A DNA stretch of 22,003 nt. Source: Acidimicrobiia bacterium. Lineage in GTDB: Bacteria; Actinomycetota; Acidimicrobiia; Spongiisociales; UBA5794. A program made the position numbers and the translations under genes. Shown here piece by piece: positions 1-8,075 of the stretch (positions within the stretch are counted from its first letter, which is position 1; every line of letters begins with the position of its first letter). The notes under the pieces were generated by a model. The model did not search any database and was not told the DNA's origin. It saw nothing but the letters and a program-made list of their open reading frames with translations. The DNA is taken from contig JAUVNV010000008.1 of assembly GCA_030599515.1 (NCBI GenBank), positions 1-22,003 on the forward strand, read 5' to 3'.

Positions 1-3
1 TCC

Positions 4-1062
4 ATGAGACGTCTGATCCTCGCCGCCTTCGCCCTCGTCGTTCTCGTCGCCGCTGCTCAGCCTGCCGATGTAGCCCGGGTACTCGACGCCCAGGGCTTCT
101 TCGTCGAAGTCGGATCGGATGCCGACCCCGATGCGGTTGAAGACGCAGTTGCTGAGGCCCGTTTCGCCGGAGGCGATCTATCCGTTGCGGTCCTTGCCGT
201 CGAGCCTGCCGGGGGCGCCGCGGTCTTCGCAGAGAACACGCTCGAAGAGATGGGCGGGATGGGCACCGTATTCGTCGTCGCTCCGGAGATGGTCGGGTGG
301 GGGTCCGAGGGCGACATCTACACGAACGATGAACTCGACGAGGCGACTGAGGTCTCTCTCGATGGCTCGTCGGACACCGAGGTCGTGGAACTCTTCGTAG
401 CAACGCTCATCGGACAACCCGTCGGCGGCGCCGAACCGGGAGGTGGCGGCGGGTTCCCCTGGGGATGGATCGTCCTGCTGATCGTGATCGCCGGCGGGGT
501 GTTCATCTTCTGGGGGACCTCTCGATCCTCGAAACGCCGAGAAGAGCAGGCGATCGAGAGCGCAAGGACCGAGGTCAAGAAGCGCCTTGACGACGTGGCA
601 AACGACATCATCGACCTCGAGGTCGAGGTCACAGCGTCAACGGATCCCGCTGCTCGAGTCCTGTATGAGTCCGCAACCGTCGCCTATGCCGAAGCGCTCG
701 ACATCTACGAGGGAGCGGCCTCACCCCAGGAGCTCATCGCCACGGCAGAGGAGCTCGACATGGCGATCTGGAGACTCGACAGCGTGGAGGCGCTCCTCGA
801 TGGTGCGACCCCTCCACCGAAGCCGGAGAAACCCCGACCGACCGGCCCGGGCCCGGACCCCTCACCTCGTAGCGCCCCGGCATCCGTCTACCGACGGCCG
901 GATCACCGTCGATCCTCCGGCACGACGGCGATGATGACCGGTCTGTTGATGGGATCGATGGCATCGGCGCGTCGCCGTCCTCGCCGGTCGTCGAGTTCGC
1001 GTTCTCGCTCCCGATCGACGGGCAGCACGCGCATGCGGGGCGGCGGTCGCCGCAGGGGCTGA
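4..1062 (+). CDS. Signal-peptide membrane protein, possible TPM/Rv1476-like domain
   Basis: A 352-residue protein. It starts with an N-terminal signal sequence (MRRLILAAFALVVLVAAAQ). An acidic extracytoplasmic domain follows (about residues 20-140), whose pattern recalls TPM/YgcG or the mycobacterial Rv1476 family; that resemblance is by eye only. A Gly-rich linker leads to one strong transmembrane helix (about 151-170). Behind it is a charged, probably coiled-coil cytoplasmic segment (about 175-265), a Pro-rich stretch and a very basic Arg/Ser-rich tail (about 310-352). Only three bases precede the ATG, so upstream signals cannot be seen; the signal peptide directly after this ATG supports the start. 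It lies 90 bp upstream of a PspA-family gene on the same strand, which suggests an envelope-stress role. No catalytic motif was recognised and the function is unknown. Confidence 0.75.
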   Translation: MRRLILAAFALVVLVAAAQPADVARVLDAQGFFVEVGSDADPDAVEDAVAEARFAGGDLSVAVLAVEPAGGAAVFAENTLEEMGGMGTVFVVAPEMVGWGSEGDIYTNDELDEATEVSLDGSSDTEVVELFVATLIGQPVGGAEPGGGGGFPWGWIVLLIVIAGGVFIFWGTSRSSKRREEQAIESARTEVKKRLDDVANDIIDLEVEVTASTDPAARVLYESATVAYAEALDIYEGAASPQELIATAEELDMAIWRLDSVEALLDGATPPPKPEKPRPTGPGPDPSPRSAPASVYRRPDHRRSSGTTAMMTGLLMGSMASARRRPRRSSSSRSRSRSTGSTRMRGGGRRRG

Positions 1063-1110
1063 TGCTGCTCTGAGAAGCACGCCGGGCTGCGGCATCGCCC
1101 AGCACGCTCC

Positions 1111-1116
1111 TAGAAT
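1111..1116 (+). promoter_or_regulatory. Candidate -10 box upstream of pspA-like gene
   Basis: TAGAAT matches TANNNT and lies about 36 bp before the PspA start codon. No convincing -35 is visible 16-18 bp upstream, so this is a weak call. It would allow PspA to be transcribed independently of the preceding membrane-protein gene. Confidence 0.3.
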
Positions 1117-1152
1117 CGCTGCCACCGCACGTACCAGAAGAGAGGGATGCGA

Positions 1153-1923
1153 ATGTTCAAGAAATGGTGGCTGTACATCCAATCGTGGTTCAAGTCGACC
1201 TCCGATGACATGATGGATCCCGAGATCGAGATCCAGGTGGCGATCGACCAGGCGAAGAAGAAGAACCAGGATCTTCGTAACCAGGCCGCCAACATCGTGG
1301 CGCACCGAACCCAACTCGAGAGCAAGATCGAGAAGGCTGCGGACGAGGTCGGCGAGACTCGCGAAATGGCGAAACAAGCGATCCTCAAGGCTGAGGAATC
1401 CAAGGCTGCCGGGGACACCGCCGGGGTTGCCAAGTGGACGAACATCGCCCAGGCGCAGGCCACGAAGCTGCAAGCCGCTGAAAACAATCTGACATCCCTC
1501 AAGGGTCAGTACGGGACGGCGATCACGCAGGCCGATGAGGCCAAGCGCGCCGTGCAGGCCAACGCCGTGAAGCTGCAGGAGCTCTCCGCGAAGCAGATGG
1601 AGCTGCTCGGTGCGCTCGAGCAGGCGAAGATGCAGGAGACGGTCAACGCGGCCGTCCAGTCGATGTCGGCGACCCTCGACGACGAATTGCCGACCCTCGA
1701 ATCGGTCGAGGACAAGATCGAGAAGCGCAAGGCGCAGGCGATGGCGAAGGCCGAGATCTTCGAGGCGACCCCCGAGGGTGGTGAAGCCGAATTGCGCCAG
1801 GCCATGAACGAGGCGCAGGCCGATGCGAAACTCGAGGAACTCAAAGCGGAACTCGGCTTGACAGCGGGTGGAGAGGCCACCCGGGCCGAAGACGCGGGTG
1901 AGGCAACCGGTCTCGAGGCGTAG
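1153..1923 (+). CDS. PspA/IM30 family protein
   Basis: A 256-residue, almost entirely helical, charged protein of PspA/IM30/Vipp1 type. It is a peripheral inner-membrane protein that forms oligomers to stabilise stressed membranes. The N-terminus has the amphipathic membrane-binding helix (MFKKWWLYIQSWF). An MDPEIEIQVAI-type segment follows, as in the family, then long heptad-like coiled coils (about 25-190) and an acidic Ala/Glu tail. An ATG at 1147 abuts the purine tract AGAGGG (1141-1146). The ATG at 1153 lies 6 nt behind that tract, so 1153 is chosen. Length fits the family (about 220-260). The preceding gene, a single-pass membrane protein, is a plausible partner. No PspF/PspBC homologue is in view, which is usual for actinobacteria. 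Confidence 0.9.
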   Translation: MFKKWWLYIQSWFKSTSDDMMDPEIEIQVAIDQAKKKNQDLRNQAANIVAHRTQLESKIEKAADEVGETREMAKQAILKAEESKAAGDTAGVAKWTNIAQAQATKLQAAENNLTSLKGQYGTAITQADEAKRAVQANAVKLQELSAKQMELLGALEQAKMQETVNAAVQSMSATLDDELPTLESVEDKIEKRKAQAMAKAEIFEATPEGGEAELRQAMNEAQADAKLEELKAELGLTAGGEATRAEDAGEATGLEA

Positions 1924-1973
1924 CCGGCGCGTGATGTCCGCCGGTGCACGCGTTGTTCGGGGAGCGTGAGTCG

Positions 1974-3668
1974 ATGACGATGCCAACCGACCTCGAGATC
2001 GTCCGCGACGCGAAACTCCGGCGGATCGAGGACGTCGCCGAGGGGATGGGCATCCCGTCCGGCAATGTCGAGCACCATGGGCGCGAGATGGCGAAGATCT
2101 CGCCCTCGGCGATCGACGAGATGGAGTCACCGCGAGCGAAGTACGTGCTGGTCACCGCGACGAACCCGACGCCTCTGGGAGAGGGCAAGACGACGATCGC
2201 CGTGGGGCTGGCGCAGGGCTTCAAGCACATCGATCGACAGGCCGTCGTCACGCTGAGACAACCGTCGCTCGGCCCGACCTTCGGGATCAAGGGTGGCGCG
2301 GCGGGCGGCGGCTATTCGCAGGTCGTTCCGATGGAAGAGATGAACCTCCATCTCACCGGCGACTTCCACGCCGTCACCGCAGCGAACAACCTCATCTCGG
2401 CGCTCATCGACAACCACATCCACCACGGCAATGAGCTATCGGTCGGTGTCGACGACGTGACCTGGCGTCGAGTCCTCGACGTCAACGATCGCACACTGCG
2501 AGACATCGTCACCGGCCTCGGCGGCAAGATCAACGGCGTGCCGCGCGAGACCGGGTTCGACATCACAGCCGCCTCGGAGATCATGGCGATGCTCGGTCTC
2601 GCCACGAGCCTGCGGGATCTGCGGGATCGACTGGGGCGAACCGTGATCGGGTATGACCGGCACGGCGCGGCAGTTACCGCAGAGCAGATCAAGGCAGCAG
2701 GGGCGGCGGCCGTCCTGCTCAGGGACGCGCTGTCGCCGAACTTGATGCAGACGCTCGAGGGCACGCCCGCCATCGTGCACACGGGCCCGTTCGCGAACAC
2801 CGCACACGGCAACTCCTCGATCGTGGGTGACTTCATAGGCATTCGTGGTGGTGACTACTTGATCACCGAAGCCGGGTTCGGATCCGACATCGGGGCCGAG
2901 AAGTTCTTCAACATCAAGAGTCGCGTGTCGGGCCTCGAGCCCGACGCAGCGGTGATCGTGACCACCGTTCGATCGATGAAGTTCCACTCCGGCAGGCACT
3001 CGATCAAGGCGGGCCGCCCCCTGCCTGAAGCGATGCTCGCGGAGAATCCGGATGACGTCGTTGCAGGAACGGCGAATCTACGACGACACATTCACATTGT
3101 GCGCCGCCATGGTGTCGTGCCGGTCGTTGCCATCAATGCGTTCCCGACGGATCACCCATCAGAGCACGAGGCGATCGCCTGGTCCTGTGAGGAGGAGGGC
3201 GTGCGATGGGCCATCGCTCAGCCCCACACCGAAGGTGGCCCGGGCATGGTGGATTTGGCTCGAGTTGTTGAGGACGCCGTGGCCGAGGGGTCGAACTTCG
3301 AACTGCTCTACCCGGATGAGATGCCGTTGCGGGAGAAGATCGAGACGATCGCGACCGAGGTCTACGGCGCCGATGGTGTGAAGTTCGATGCCAAGGCCGA
3401 CCGACAGCTTGCGCGGTTCGAGGATCTTGGGTGGGGGCATCTCCCGATCTGCAGGGCGAAGACCCAGTACTCGCTGACTCACGATGGCGAACTCACCGGT
3501 GCGCCGACCGGCTGGGTGCTGCGCGTGAGAGAGGCCAGGGCTTCCGTCGGGGCCGGGTTCATCCTGCCGCTCACCGGCACGATTCGCCGCATGCCGGGTC
3601 TCGGCGCCCACCCGTCGGCCCACAGCATCGACATCGACGAGGACGGGAATGTGGTCGGGCTGTCGTAG
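1974..3668 (+). CDS. fhs: Formate--tetrahydrofolate ligase
   Basis: Cytoplasmic enzyme that makes 10-formyl-tetrahydrofolate from formate, ATP and THF, feeding purine and one-carbon metabolism. The 564 residues fit the family (about 555-560). The characteristic P-loop TPLGEGKTT is at residues 66-74, followed by the family-typical RQPSLGPTFGIKGGAAGGGY and later EAGFGSDIGAEKFFNIK segments; the protein is colinear to the end. A GTG at 1944 would add ten residues. The ATG at 1974 has GGGGAG (1959-1964) nine bases upstream and matches normal family length, so it is preferred; a second ATG follows at 1980. It lies 50 bp after pspA on the same strand. No other folate genes (folD, gcv) are visible, so the context is not informative. 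Confidence 0.96.
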   Translation: MTMPTDLEIVRDAKLRRIEDVAEGMGIPSGNVEHHGREMAKISPSAIDEMESPRAKYVLVTATNPTPLGEGKTTIAVGLAQGFKHIDRQAVVTLRQPSLGPTFGIKGGAAGGGYSQVVPMEEMNLHLTGDFHAVTAANNLISALIDNHIHHGNELSVGVDDVTWRRVLDVNDRTLRDIVTGLGGKINGVPRETGFDITAASEIMAMLGLATSLRDLRDRLGRTVIGYDRHGAAVTAEQIKAAGAAAVLLRDALSPNLMQTLEGTPAIVHTGPFANTAHGNSSIVGDFIGIRGGDYLITEAGFGSDIGAEKFFNIKSRVSGLEPDAAVIVTTVRSMKFHSGRHSIKAGRPLPEAMLAENPDDVVAGTANLRRHIHIVRRHGVVPVVAINAFPTDHPSEHEAIAWSCEEEGVRWAIAQPHTEGGPGMVDLARVVEDAVAEGSNFELLYPDEMPLREKIETIATEVYGADGVKFDAKADRQLARFEDLGWGHLPICRAKTQYSLTHDGELTGAPTGWVLRVREARASVGAGFILPLTGTIRRMPGLGAHPSAHSIDIDEDGNVVGLS

Positions 3669-3669
3669 G

Positions 3670-3720
3670 CGACACGCGACAGGCAAAGAAGTCCCGTAGC
3701 CCGTCGCCTGTGGCCCGTGG
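3670..3720. repeat. Degenerate heptamer tandem/inverted repeat
   Basis: Four consecutive 7-bp units of form CCYGTNG (CCCGTAG, CCCGTCG, CCTGTGG, CCCGTGG) occupy 3693-3720. Two units in opposite orientation (CGACACG, CGACAGG) occupy 3670-3683 immediately after the fhs stop. The opposing halves can pair (for example CGACAGGC with GCCCGTCG or GCCTGT), giving alternative hairpins with a 16-21 nt loop. There is no T-tract, so it is not a classical terminator. It looks like a dispersed intergenic element; copy number elsewhere cannot be judged from this window. Confidence 0.5.
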
Positions 3721-3771
3721 CCGGCCCTCCGGTCTTGCTCTCTACACTGACTCTCAACCCACAGGAGGCTT

Positions 3772-5955
3772 GTGTTGACCACCACTGAGACGCCACCGGA
3801 CGGCGACGAGAAGCGCGAGGGGTGGAAGGTCACACCGAGTCGGGTTCTCGGGATACTCGCCGGTCTGTCGGTTGTGGGGACGTTGATCTTCTGGTGGCTC
3901 GGATCGCTTCCCGGAGAGCCGCATTTCGAGATCGGACGGCCGATCTTCGGAAACGTTCCCGCTGTGATCGTCGCCCTGTTCTACATGACGACTGCCACGT
4001 TCCTCGGTGTCATGTTCTACCTCTTCGCCCAACGGGCGAGGAGTTGGGAGCGGGGCACGTGGGAGACCCGTTCGGGGCTTTGGAAGCAGCGCCTGATCGG
4101 GTTCCGCGACGCGCTGCTGATGCGTACGGTGCTCGAGGACCGGCAAGCCGGTGTCATGCACTCGATGATCTATTGGGGATTCATCGTTCTCATGATCGGG
4201 ACCGCCACGCTCGAACTCGACCACATCCTCCCGAGCGGGATGAAGTTCCTCCACGGCTGGTTCTACCAGGGCTACTCAGCAGTGCTCGATCTGGCAGCCG
4301 TCGTGTTCATCGCCGGCATCGTGTGGGCCGTCGTGCGTCGGTACGTGCAGAAACCGTGGCGCCTCAAGACGAAGACCCGGCCTGAGGATGGCTGGATCCT
4401 CTTCACCCTTGGATTGATCGGCGTGTCCGGCCTGCTCACTGAGGCGGCCCGGATCTCGCTCAGCGGCCAGCCGTCGTTCGAAGTGTGGTCGTTCATCGGC
4501 TACCCCCTGTCCTATCTCGTCCCGTCGGCGACGGCGTCCGGCTGGCATCAGACGTTGTGGATCATCCATGCGCTCGTATTCGTTGCGTTCCTCGTCATCC
4601 TTCCGACGACGAAACTCCGCCACCTTGTCACCTCGCCGACGAACCTGGCGCTGTTGCCCCGCAACCGGCCGAAAGGCGCCATGCGCGAGGTGCCGAACCT
4701 CATGGAGGCGGAAGACATCGAGACCATCGGAGCATCCCGGGTCGGTGAGTTCACCTGGAAACAGCTCTTCGATACCGATGCCTGCACGATCTGCGGCCGC
4801 TGCACCGATGTGTGCCCTGCGAATCAGACCGGCAAGCCGCTCGATCCGCGGGAGATCGTGCTCAAACTGGGACAGGTCGCTGCGCAGACGGCCGCCGATC
4901 CGATCTCTCCAACGGTGAGCGTCGACGGGGACCTGACCGTCTCGTCGGACCTCGTCTTCGAGCGGATCACGGCTGAGGAGTTGTGGTCGTGCACGACCTG
5001 CCGGGCTTGCGACGAGGTCTGTCCGGCGGGTCTCGAGATCGTCGACAAGATCCTCGACATGCGACGCTACCTATCGCTGATGGAGGCGGAGTTCCCGTCG
5101 GAGCTGGGCAAGGCCTACGTGAGCCTCGAGAACTCCTCGAACATCTACGGAATGGACCAGACGACCCGTGGAGATTGGGTCAAGGAACTCGACTTCGAGG
5201 TGAAGTTCCTCGACGAGCCCGGGGTCACGGCGGAGTACCTCTACTGGGTGGGTTGTGCAGGATCGTTCGACGATCGGAACAAGAAGGTCACGATCGCCAC
5301 GGCGAAGCTCTTGCACGAGGCCGGCGTTGACTTCGCGATCCTCGGGAAGAAGGAGCTCTGCACCGGTGACCCGGCCCGTCGCACCGGCAATGAATACGTG
5401 TTCCAGGGCCTGGCGTTGCAGAACATCGAGACGCTGAACGATCTCGGAGTCACCAAGATCGTGACGCAGTGCCCGCATTGCTTCAACACGCTCCGGAACG
5501 AGTACCCGCAATTCGGAGGGGACTACGAGACGATCCACCACTCCGACCTCTTGATGCGCCTCGTCGACGAGGGGAAGATCACGCCCAAGTCGAACGGGCA
5601 GACCGTCACCTTCCACGATCCGTGCTACCTGGGCCGCTACAACGACGTGTACGAGGCACCCCGTGGCGTCGTCGACGCGATCGGGACGCGAGTCGAGATG
5701 CCGCGATCCGAGAGCGACTCGTTCTGCTGCGGTGCCGGCGGCGGGAAGATGTGGTTCGAAGAGGACACCGGCAAGAAGATCAACATCGAACGGACCGAGG
5801 AGGCCATCGCGTGCGGCACCGACGTCGTAGCAACCGGATGCCCATTCTGTTTCGTGATGCTCGACGATGGTGTTCGTGACCTCGGTGTCGAGGAGACCGT
5901 CATCGTGAAGGACATCGCGATGCTGCTCGAAGAGAGCATCCACTCCGACGGGTGA
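3772..5955 (+). CDS. Membrane-bound Fe-S oxidoreductase, EtfD/HdrD-like
   Basis: A 727-residue fusion. The N-terminal region (about 25-290) has about six transmembrane segments of the NarI-like cytochrome b type, with candidate haem ligands such as H130 and H266. Two 4Fe-4S ferredoxin motifs follow: C338, C341, C344, C348 and C407, C410, C413, C417. Two CCG (DUF224) domains come last: C495, C530, C567, C570 and C618, C652-C653, C690, C693. This order is that of mycobacterial Rv0338c/EtfD, which passes electrons from electron-transfer flavoprotein (fatty-acid beta-oxidation) to menaquinone. That role is inferred from family resemblance; an HdrD-type or lactate/glycolate dehydrogenase link is possible. 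No etfAB is in view. AGGAGG (3763-3768) is 3 nt before GTG 3772 and 6 nt before TTG 3775, so the true start may be TTG 3775. Confidence 0.9.
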   Translation: MLTTTETPPDGDEKREGWKVTPSRVLGILAGLSVVGTLIFWWLGSLPGEPHFEIGRPIFGNVPAVIVALFYMTTATFLGVMFYLFAQRARSWERGTWETRSGLWKQRLIGFRDALLMRTVLEDRQAGVMHSMIYWGFIVLMIGTATLELDHILPSGMKFLHGWFYQGYSAVLDLAAVVFIAGIVWAVVRRYVQKPWRLKTKTRPEDGWILFTLGLIGVSGLLTEAARISLSGQPSFEVWSFIGYPLSYLVPSATASGWHQTLWIIHALVFVAFLVILPTTKLRHLVTSPTNLALLPRNRPKGAMREVPNLMEAEDIETIGASRVGEFTWKQLFDTDACTICGRCTDVCPANQTGKPLDPREIVLKLGQVAAQTAADPISPTVSVDGDLTVSSDLVFERITAEELWSCTTCRACDEVCPAGLEIVDKILDMRRYLSLMEAEFPSELGKAYVSLENSSNIYGMDQTTRGDWVKELDFEVKFLDEPGVTAEYLYWVGCAGSFDDRNKKVTIATAKLLHEAGVDFAILGKKELCTGDPARRTGNEYVFQGLALQNIETLNDLGVTKIVTQCPHCFNTLRNEYPQFGGDYETIHHSDLLMRLVDEGKITPKSNGQTVTFHDPCYLGRYNDVYEAPRGVVDAIGTRVEMPRSESDSFCCGAGGGKMWFEEDTGKKINIERTEEAIACGTDVVATGCPFCFVMLDDGVRDLGVEETVIVKDIAMLLEESIHSDG

Positions 5956-6443
5956 GCGCCGACACGCTGCTCGTCGTCCTGGTCGCCATCGTCATGGTGA
6001 TCGGCGTTGCCGGCACCGTGCTGCCGATCCTGCCCGGCCTATGGGTGATCTGGGGGGCGGCCGCGGTGTACGGGATCCTTGCCGGGTTCGGCACCGGAGG
6101 ATGGATCGCGATGGCGGTGATCACGGTTCTGGTCATCACCGGCACCGCTTCGGCGTTCTACCTCCCGCAACGCTCTGCGGCATCGGTCGGTGTCCCCTGG
6201 TGGGGCCAGGTGATCGCCCTCTGCTTCGCCGTTGCCGGGTTCTTCGTCGTTCCCGTCGTCGGCGCACCGTTGGGATTTGTGCTGGGGATCCTGCTCACGA
6301 CCATCGCCCGGGAACGCGACCTCGTGGGAGCCCTTGCTGCAACCTGGGCGACGCTCAAGTCGATGATGCTCGCTTCTGGTCTTCAACTCGTGATCGGCGT
6401 CGTGATGACGGTGGTGTGGGTGGTCTGGGTGTTCTGGGCGTGA
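5952..6443 (+). CDS. DUF456 family small membrane protein
   Basis: A 163-residue, very hydrophobic protein with about four to five transmembrane segments rich in Gly, Val and Ile. The layout (an early VLPILPGLWVIW segment and later APLGFVLGILL) matches the DUF456 family, whose function is unknown. The GTG start overlaps the stop of the Fe-S oxidoreductase gene (GTGA at 5952-5955), so the two are probably translationally coupled and cotranscribed. I see no catalytic residues. A role supporting the upstream membrane oxidoreductase is conceivable but rests only on the overlap. Confidence 0.8.
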   Translation: MSADTLLVVLVAIVMVIGVAGTVLPILPGLWVIWGAAAVYGILAGFGTGGWIAMAVITVLVITGTASAFYLPQRSAASVGVPWWGQVIALCFAVAGFFVVPVVGAPLGFVLGILLTTIARERDLVGALAATWATLKSMMLASGLQLVIGVVMTVVWVVWVFWA

Positions 6444-6515
6444 CGACACGGGTGGACCTGACGGAGCCCGTCCGAGTAGCCGGCTCGTTCCGGTGCGGAA
6501 AATCGACAAACCCCT

Positions 6516-6521
6516 TAGCCT
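6516..6521 (+). promoter_or_regulatory. Candidate -10 box in upstream region of binding-protein gene
   Basis: The 159-bp gap 6444-6602 precedes the sugar-binding lipoprotein and must hold its promoter. TAGCCT at 6516-6521 fits TANNNT. The gap also contains several CGGTG words; CCGGTGCGG occurs twice (about 6490-6498 and 6554-6562), and these could be operator half-sites. No clear LacI-type palindrome was seen. Confidence 0.25.
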
Positions 6522-6602
6522 TCCGGTGTCGTCGGTGTTCGGCGGCGCGAAACCCGGTGCGGCACGGTCGCACCAATCCCTGTCAATGGAGGCAGAATCA
6601 GT

Positions 6603-7970
6603 ATGCGAGGACTTAAGAAGTTCGCCGTGCTTTTCGCCGTACTTGCGTTGCTGGCCGCGGCTTGCAGTTCGAGTAGCGATGAGACCACGACGACCGCCGC
6701 TGCGGGTGGCGAGACCACGACGACCGCCGCTGCGGGTGGCGAGACTACGACGACCGCCGCGGTTGCCGATGAGACCACGACCACCGAAGCGAGCATGAGC
6801 GAATCGACAGAGCTGACGCTCTGGCACACGTTCAACGAAGGCGAGACCCCGACCCTCGACGGTCTGGTCAGCGCGTGTGAAGCCGAGACCGGCCACACCG
6901 TCAACGTTGAACTCGTTCCGTTCGCTGAGGCGCAGAACAAGTTCAAGACCGCTGCTCAGGCGGGTGAGGCTCCCGACATCATGCGCGCGGAGATCGCCTG
7001 GATCGCCGAGTTCGCCGACCTCAACTACCTCGCTCCGATCACCGGAATGGTGAGTGCTGAGGACGCCGACGACTACCTGGAGGCTCCCTCCGCGTACGGC
7101 AAGTACGCCGGTCAGCTCTGGGCCGTTCCGCAGGCGACCGATGCTCCGGCCGTCTACTACAACAAGGCTCTCCTCGAGGAGAACGGCATCGCCGTCCCCA
7201 CGACCATGGAAGAGCTGAAGGCTGCCGGCATCGCGTTCAACGAAGCCACCGGCACCCCCGGTATCGGCACGATCAAGGGCGGCTACTGGACCCAGATCTT
7301 CGTCTGGGCATTCGGTGGCCAACTCATGAACGACGACGGATCTGAGATCCTGATCAACAGCCCCGAGGCTGTTGCGGGTCTGGACTTCTACGTCAGCATG
7401 CAGAACGACGGCGCCATCCAGGAGGCGCTCGACTTCGCCAATGAGTACGGCAACGTGCAGGAGGCCTTCAAGGCCGGCGAGATCGCGTTCAACATCAACG
7501 GTCCGTGGCAGTCCAGTGACCTCCTCGGTGGGGATGCATTCGTCGATGATCCGAGCAATCTCGGCATCTTCCCGGCACCTCCCGGCCCCGGTGGGCAGGG
7601 TTCCCCGGTCGGCGGTCACTCCTGGGTCATCTCGGCCGACGCCATGGATGCCGGCATCGATGCGGCTGCCTACGAGGTCATCTCGTGCCTGAACTCGACC
7701 GATGCTCAGGTCACGTGGGCCGTGAGCAACAACATCCTCCCGACCCGTGCCTCTGCGTACGAAACGGCTGAGGTGCAGGCCAACGCGGTCATCGCTGCGT
7801 TCGGCGAAGCGATGAAGGTCGCTCATGCTCGTCCGGTGATTCCGGCGGGCGGCGCCATCTACACCGCCTTCGATGCGAACGTCCAGGCGGCGTTCCAGGG
7901 GACGATGACCGGCCAGGAGGCAATGGACAACATTGCGACTGCTTGGGTGGAACTCGGCCTCGGCTCGTAG
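6603..7970 (+). CDS. Malto-oligosaccharide-type ABC transporter solute-binding lipoprotein
   Basis: A 455-residue extracytoplasmic substrate-binding protein of family 1 (MalE-like). A lipoprotein signal peptide ends in LLAAAC, with the lipidated Cys at residue 21. A Ser/Thr-rich linker follows, carrying repeated ETTTTAAAGG units (about residues 27-61). The mature domain begins at ELTLWHTFNEGE and has family-typical patterns such as APDIMRAEIAWIAEFA, WAVPQATDAPAVYYNKALL and a Trp-rich C-lobe (NINGPWQSSDLL). GGAGG (6588-6592) is 10 nt before the ATG. A strong terminator follows, then the two permease genes, so it is the binding component of that importer. The substrate is inferred as maltodextrin from the neighbouring GH13 and GT5 enzymes; other alpha-glucosides such as trehalose are possible. 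Confidence 0.92.
   Translation: MRGLKKFAVLFAVLALLAAACSSSSDETTTTAAAGGETTTTAAAGGETTTTAAVADETTTTEASMSESTELTLWHTFNEGETPTLDGLVSACEAETGHTVNVELVPFAEAQNKFKTAAQAGEAPDIMRAEIAWIAEFADLNYLAPITGMVSAEDADDYLEAPSAYGKYAGQLWAVPQATDAPAVYYNKALLEENGIAVPTTMEELKAAGIAFNEATGTPGIGTIKGGYWTQIFVWAFGGQLMNDDGSEILINSPEAVAGLDFYVSMQNDGAIQEALDFANEYGNVQEAFKAGEIAFNINGPWQSSDLLGGDAFVDDPSNLGIFPAPPGPGGQGSPVGGHSWVISADAMDAGIDAAAYEVISCLNSTDAQVTWAVSNNILPTRASAYETAEVQANAVIAAFGEAMKVAHARPVIPAGGAIYTAFDANVQAAFQGTMTGQEAMDNIATAWVELGLGS
6681..6785 (+). repeat. In-frame 30-bp tandem repeat encoding Thr-rich linker
   Basis: Two identical 30-bp units (6681-6710, 6711-6740), a diverged third unit (6741-6770) and a partial fourth (to 6785) encode ETTTTAAAGG-like decapeptides between the lipidated Cys and the binding domain. 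The unit is a multiple of three, so copy-number change would alter only linker length. It is a flexible tether, possibly O-glycosylated. Confidence 0.9.
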
Positions 7971-7999
7971 TACCGACTGAACTCAACTCAACTTGAGAG

Positions 8000-8029
8000 A
8001 AAGGGCCACCGCCTCGGCGGTGGCCCTTT
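8000..8029 (+). terminator. Strong intrinsic terminator between binding protein and permeases
   Basis: A perfect 14-bp inverted repeat: AAAGGGCCACCGCC (8000-8013), a TC centre (8014-8015) and GGCGGTGGCCCTTT (8016-8029). In practice this gives a 13-bp stem with a CTCG tetraloop, and the run of T is short. It starts 30 bp after the lipoprotein stop codon. It would end or attenuate transcripts, raising binding protein over permeases, and could also protect the lipoprotein mRNA 3' end. Since it is symmetrical, it could act on either strand. Confidence 0.88.
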
Positions 8030-8060
8030 CCTGTCCAGTACGCGGGCTGCCGGCACCGGC

Positions 8061-8066
8061 TAGGCT
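8061..8066 (+). promoter_or_regulatory. -10 box for permease operon, leaderless-type
   Basis: TAGGCT lies just after the terminator and ends 9 nt before the ATG at 8076. Transcription would start about at the start codon, and no Shine-Dalgarno is present in that gap. This fits leaderless expression of the malF-malG-glgA unit. No consensus -35 was seen. Confidence 0.5.
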
Positions 8067-8075
8067 CCCGGTTCG

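Noticed and set aside
862..2130. Minus-strand open frame (422 codons) opposite the PspA gene
   Set aside because: Leu/Arg/His-rich mirror of the PspA coiled coil, with no domain and running across two real genes.
5071..5943. Minus-strand open frame (290 codons) opposite the Fe-S oxidoreductase
   Set aside because: The plus strand carries conserved Cys motifs; the antisense frame has no recognisable features.
6681..6785. Possible CRISPR-like 30-bp repeats
   Set aside because: Repeats are contiguous without spacers and in frame within a lipoprotein linker.
6039..7826. Long minus-strand open frame (595 codons) opposite the sugar-binding lipoprotein
   Set aside because: The plus strand has a lipobox, signal peptide, ribosome-binding site and clear family motifs; the minus frame is low-complexity, charged sequence typical of antisense frames in GC-rich genes.
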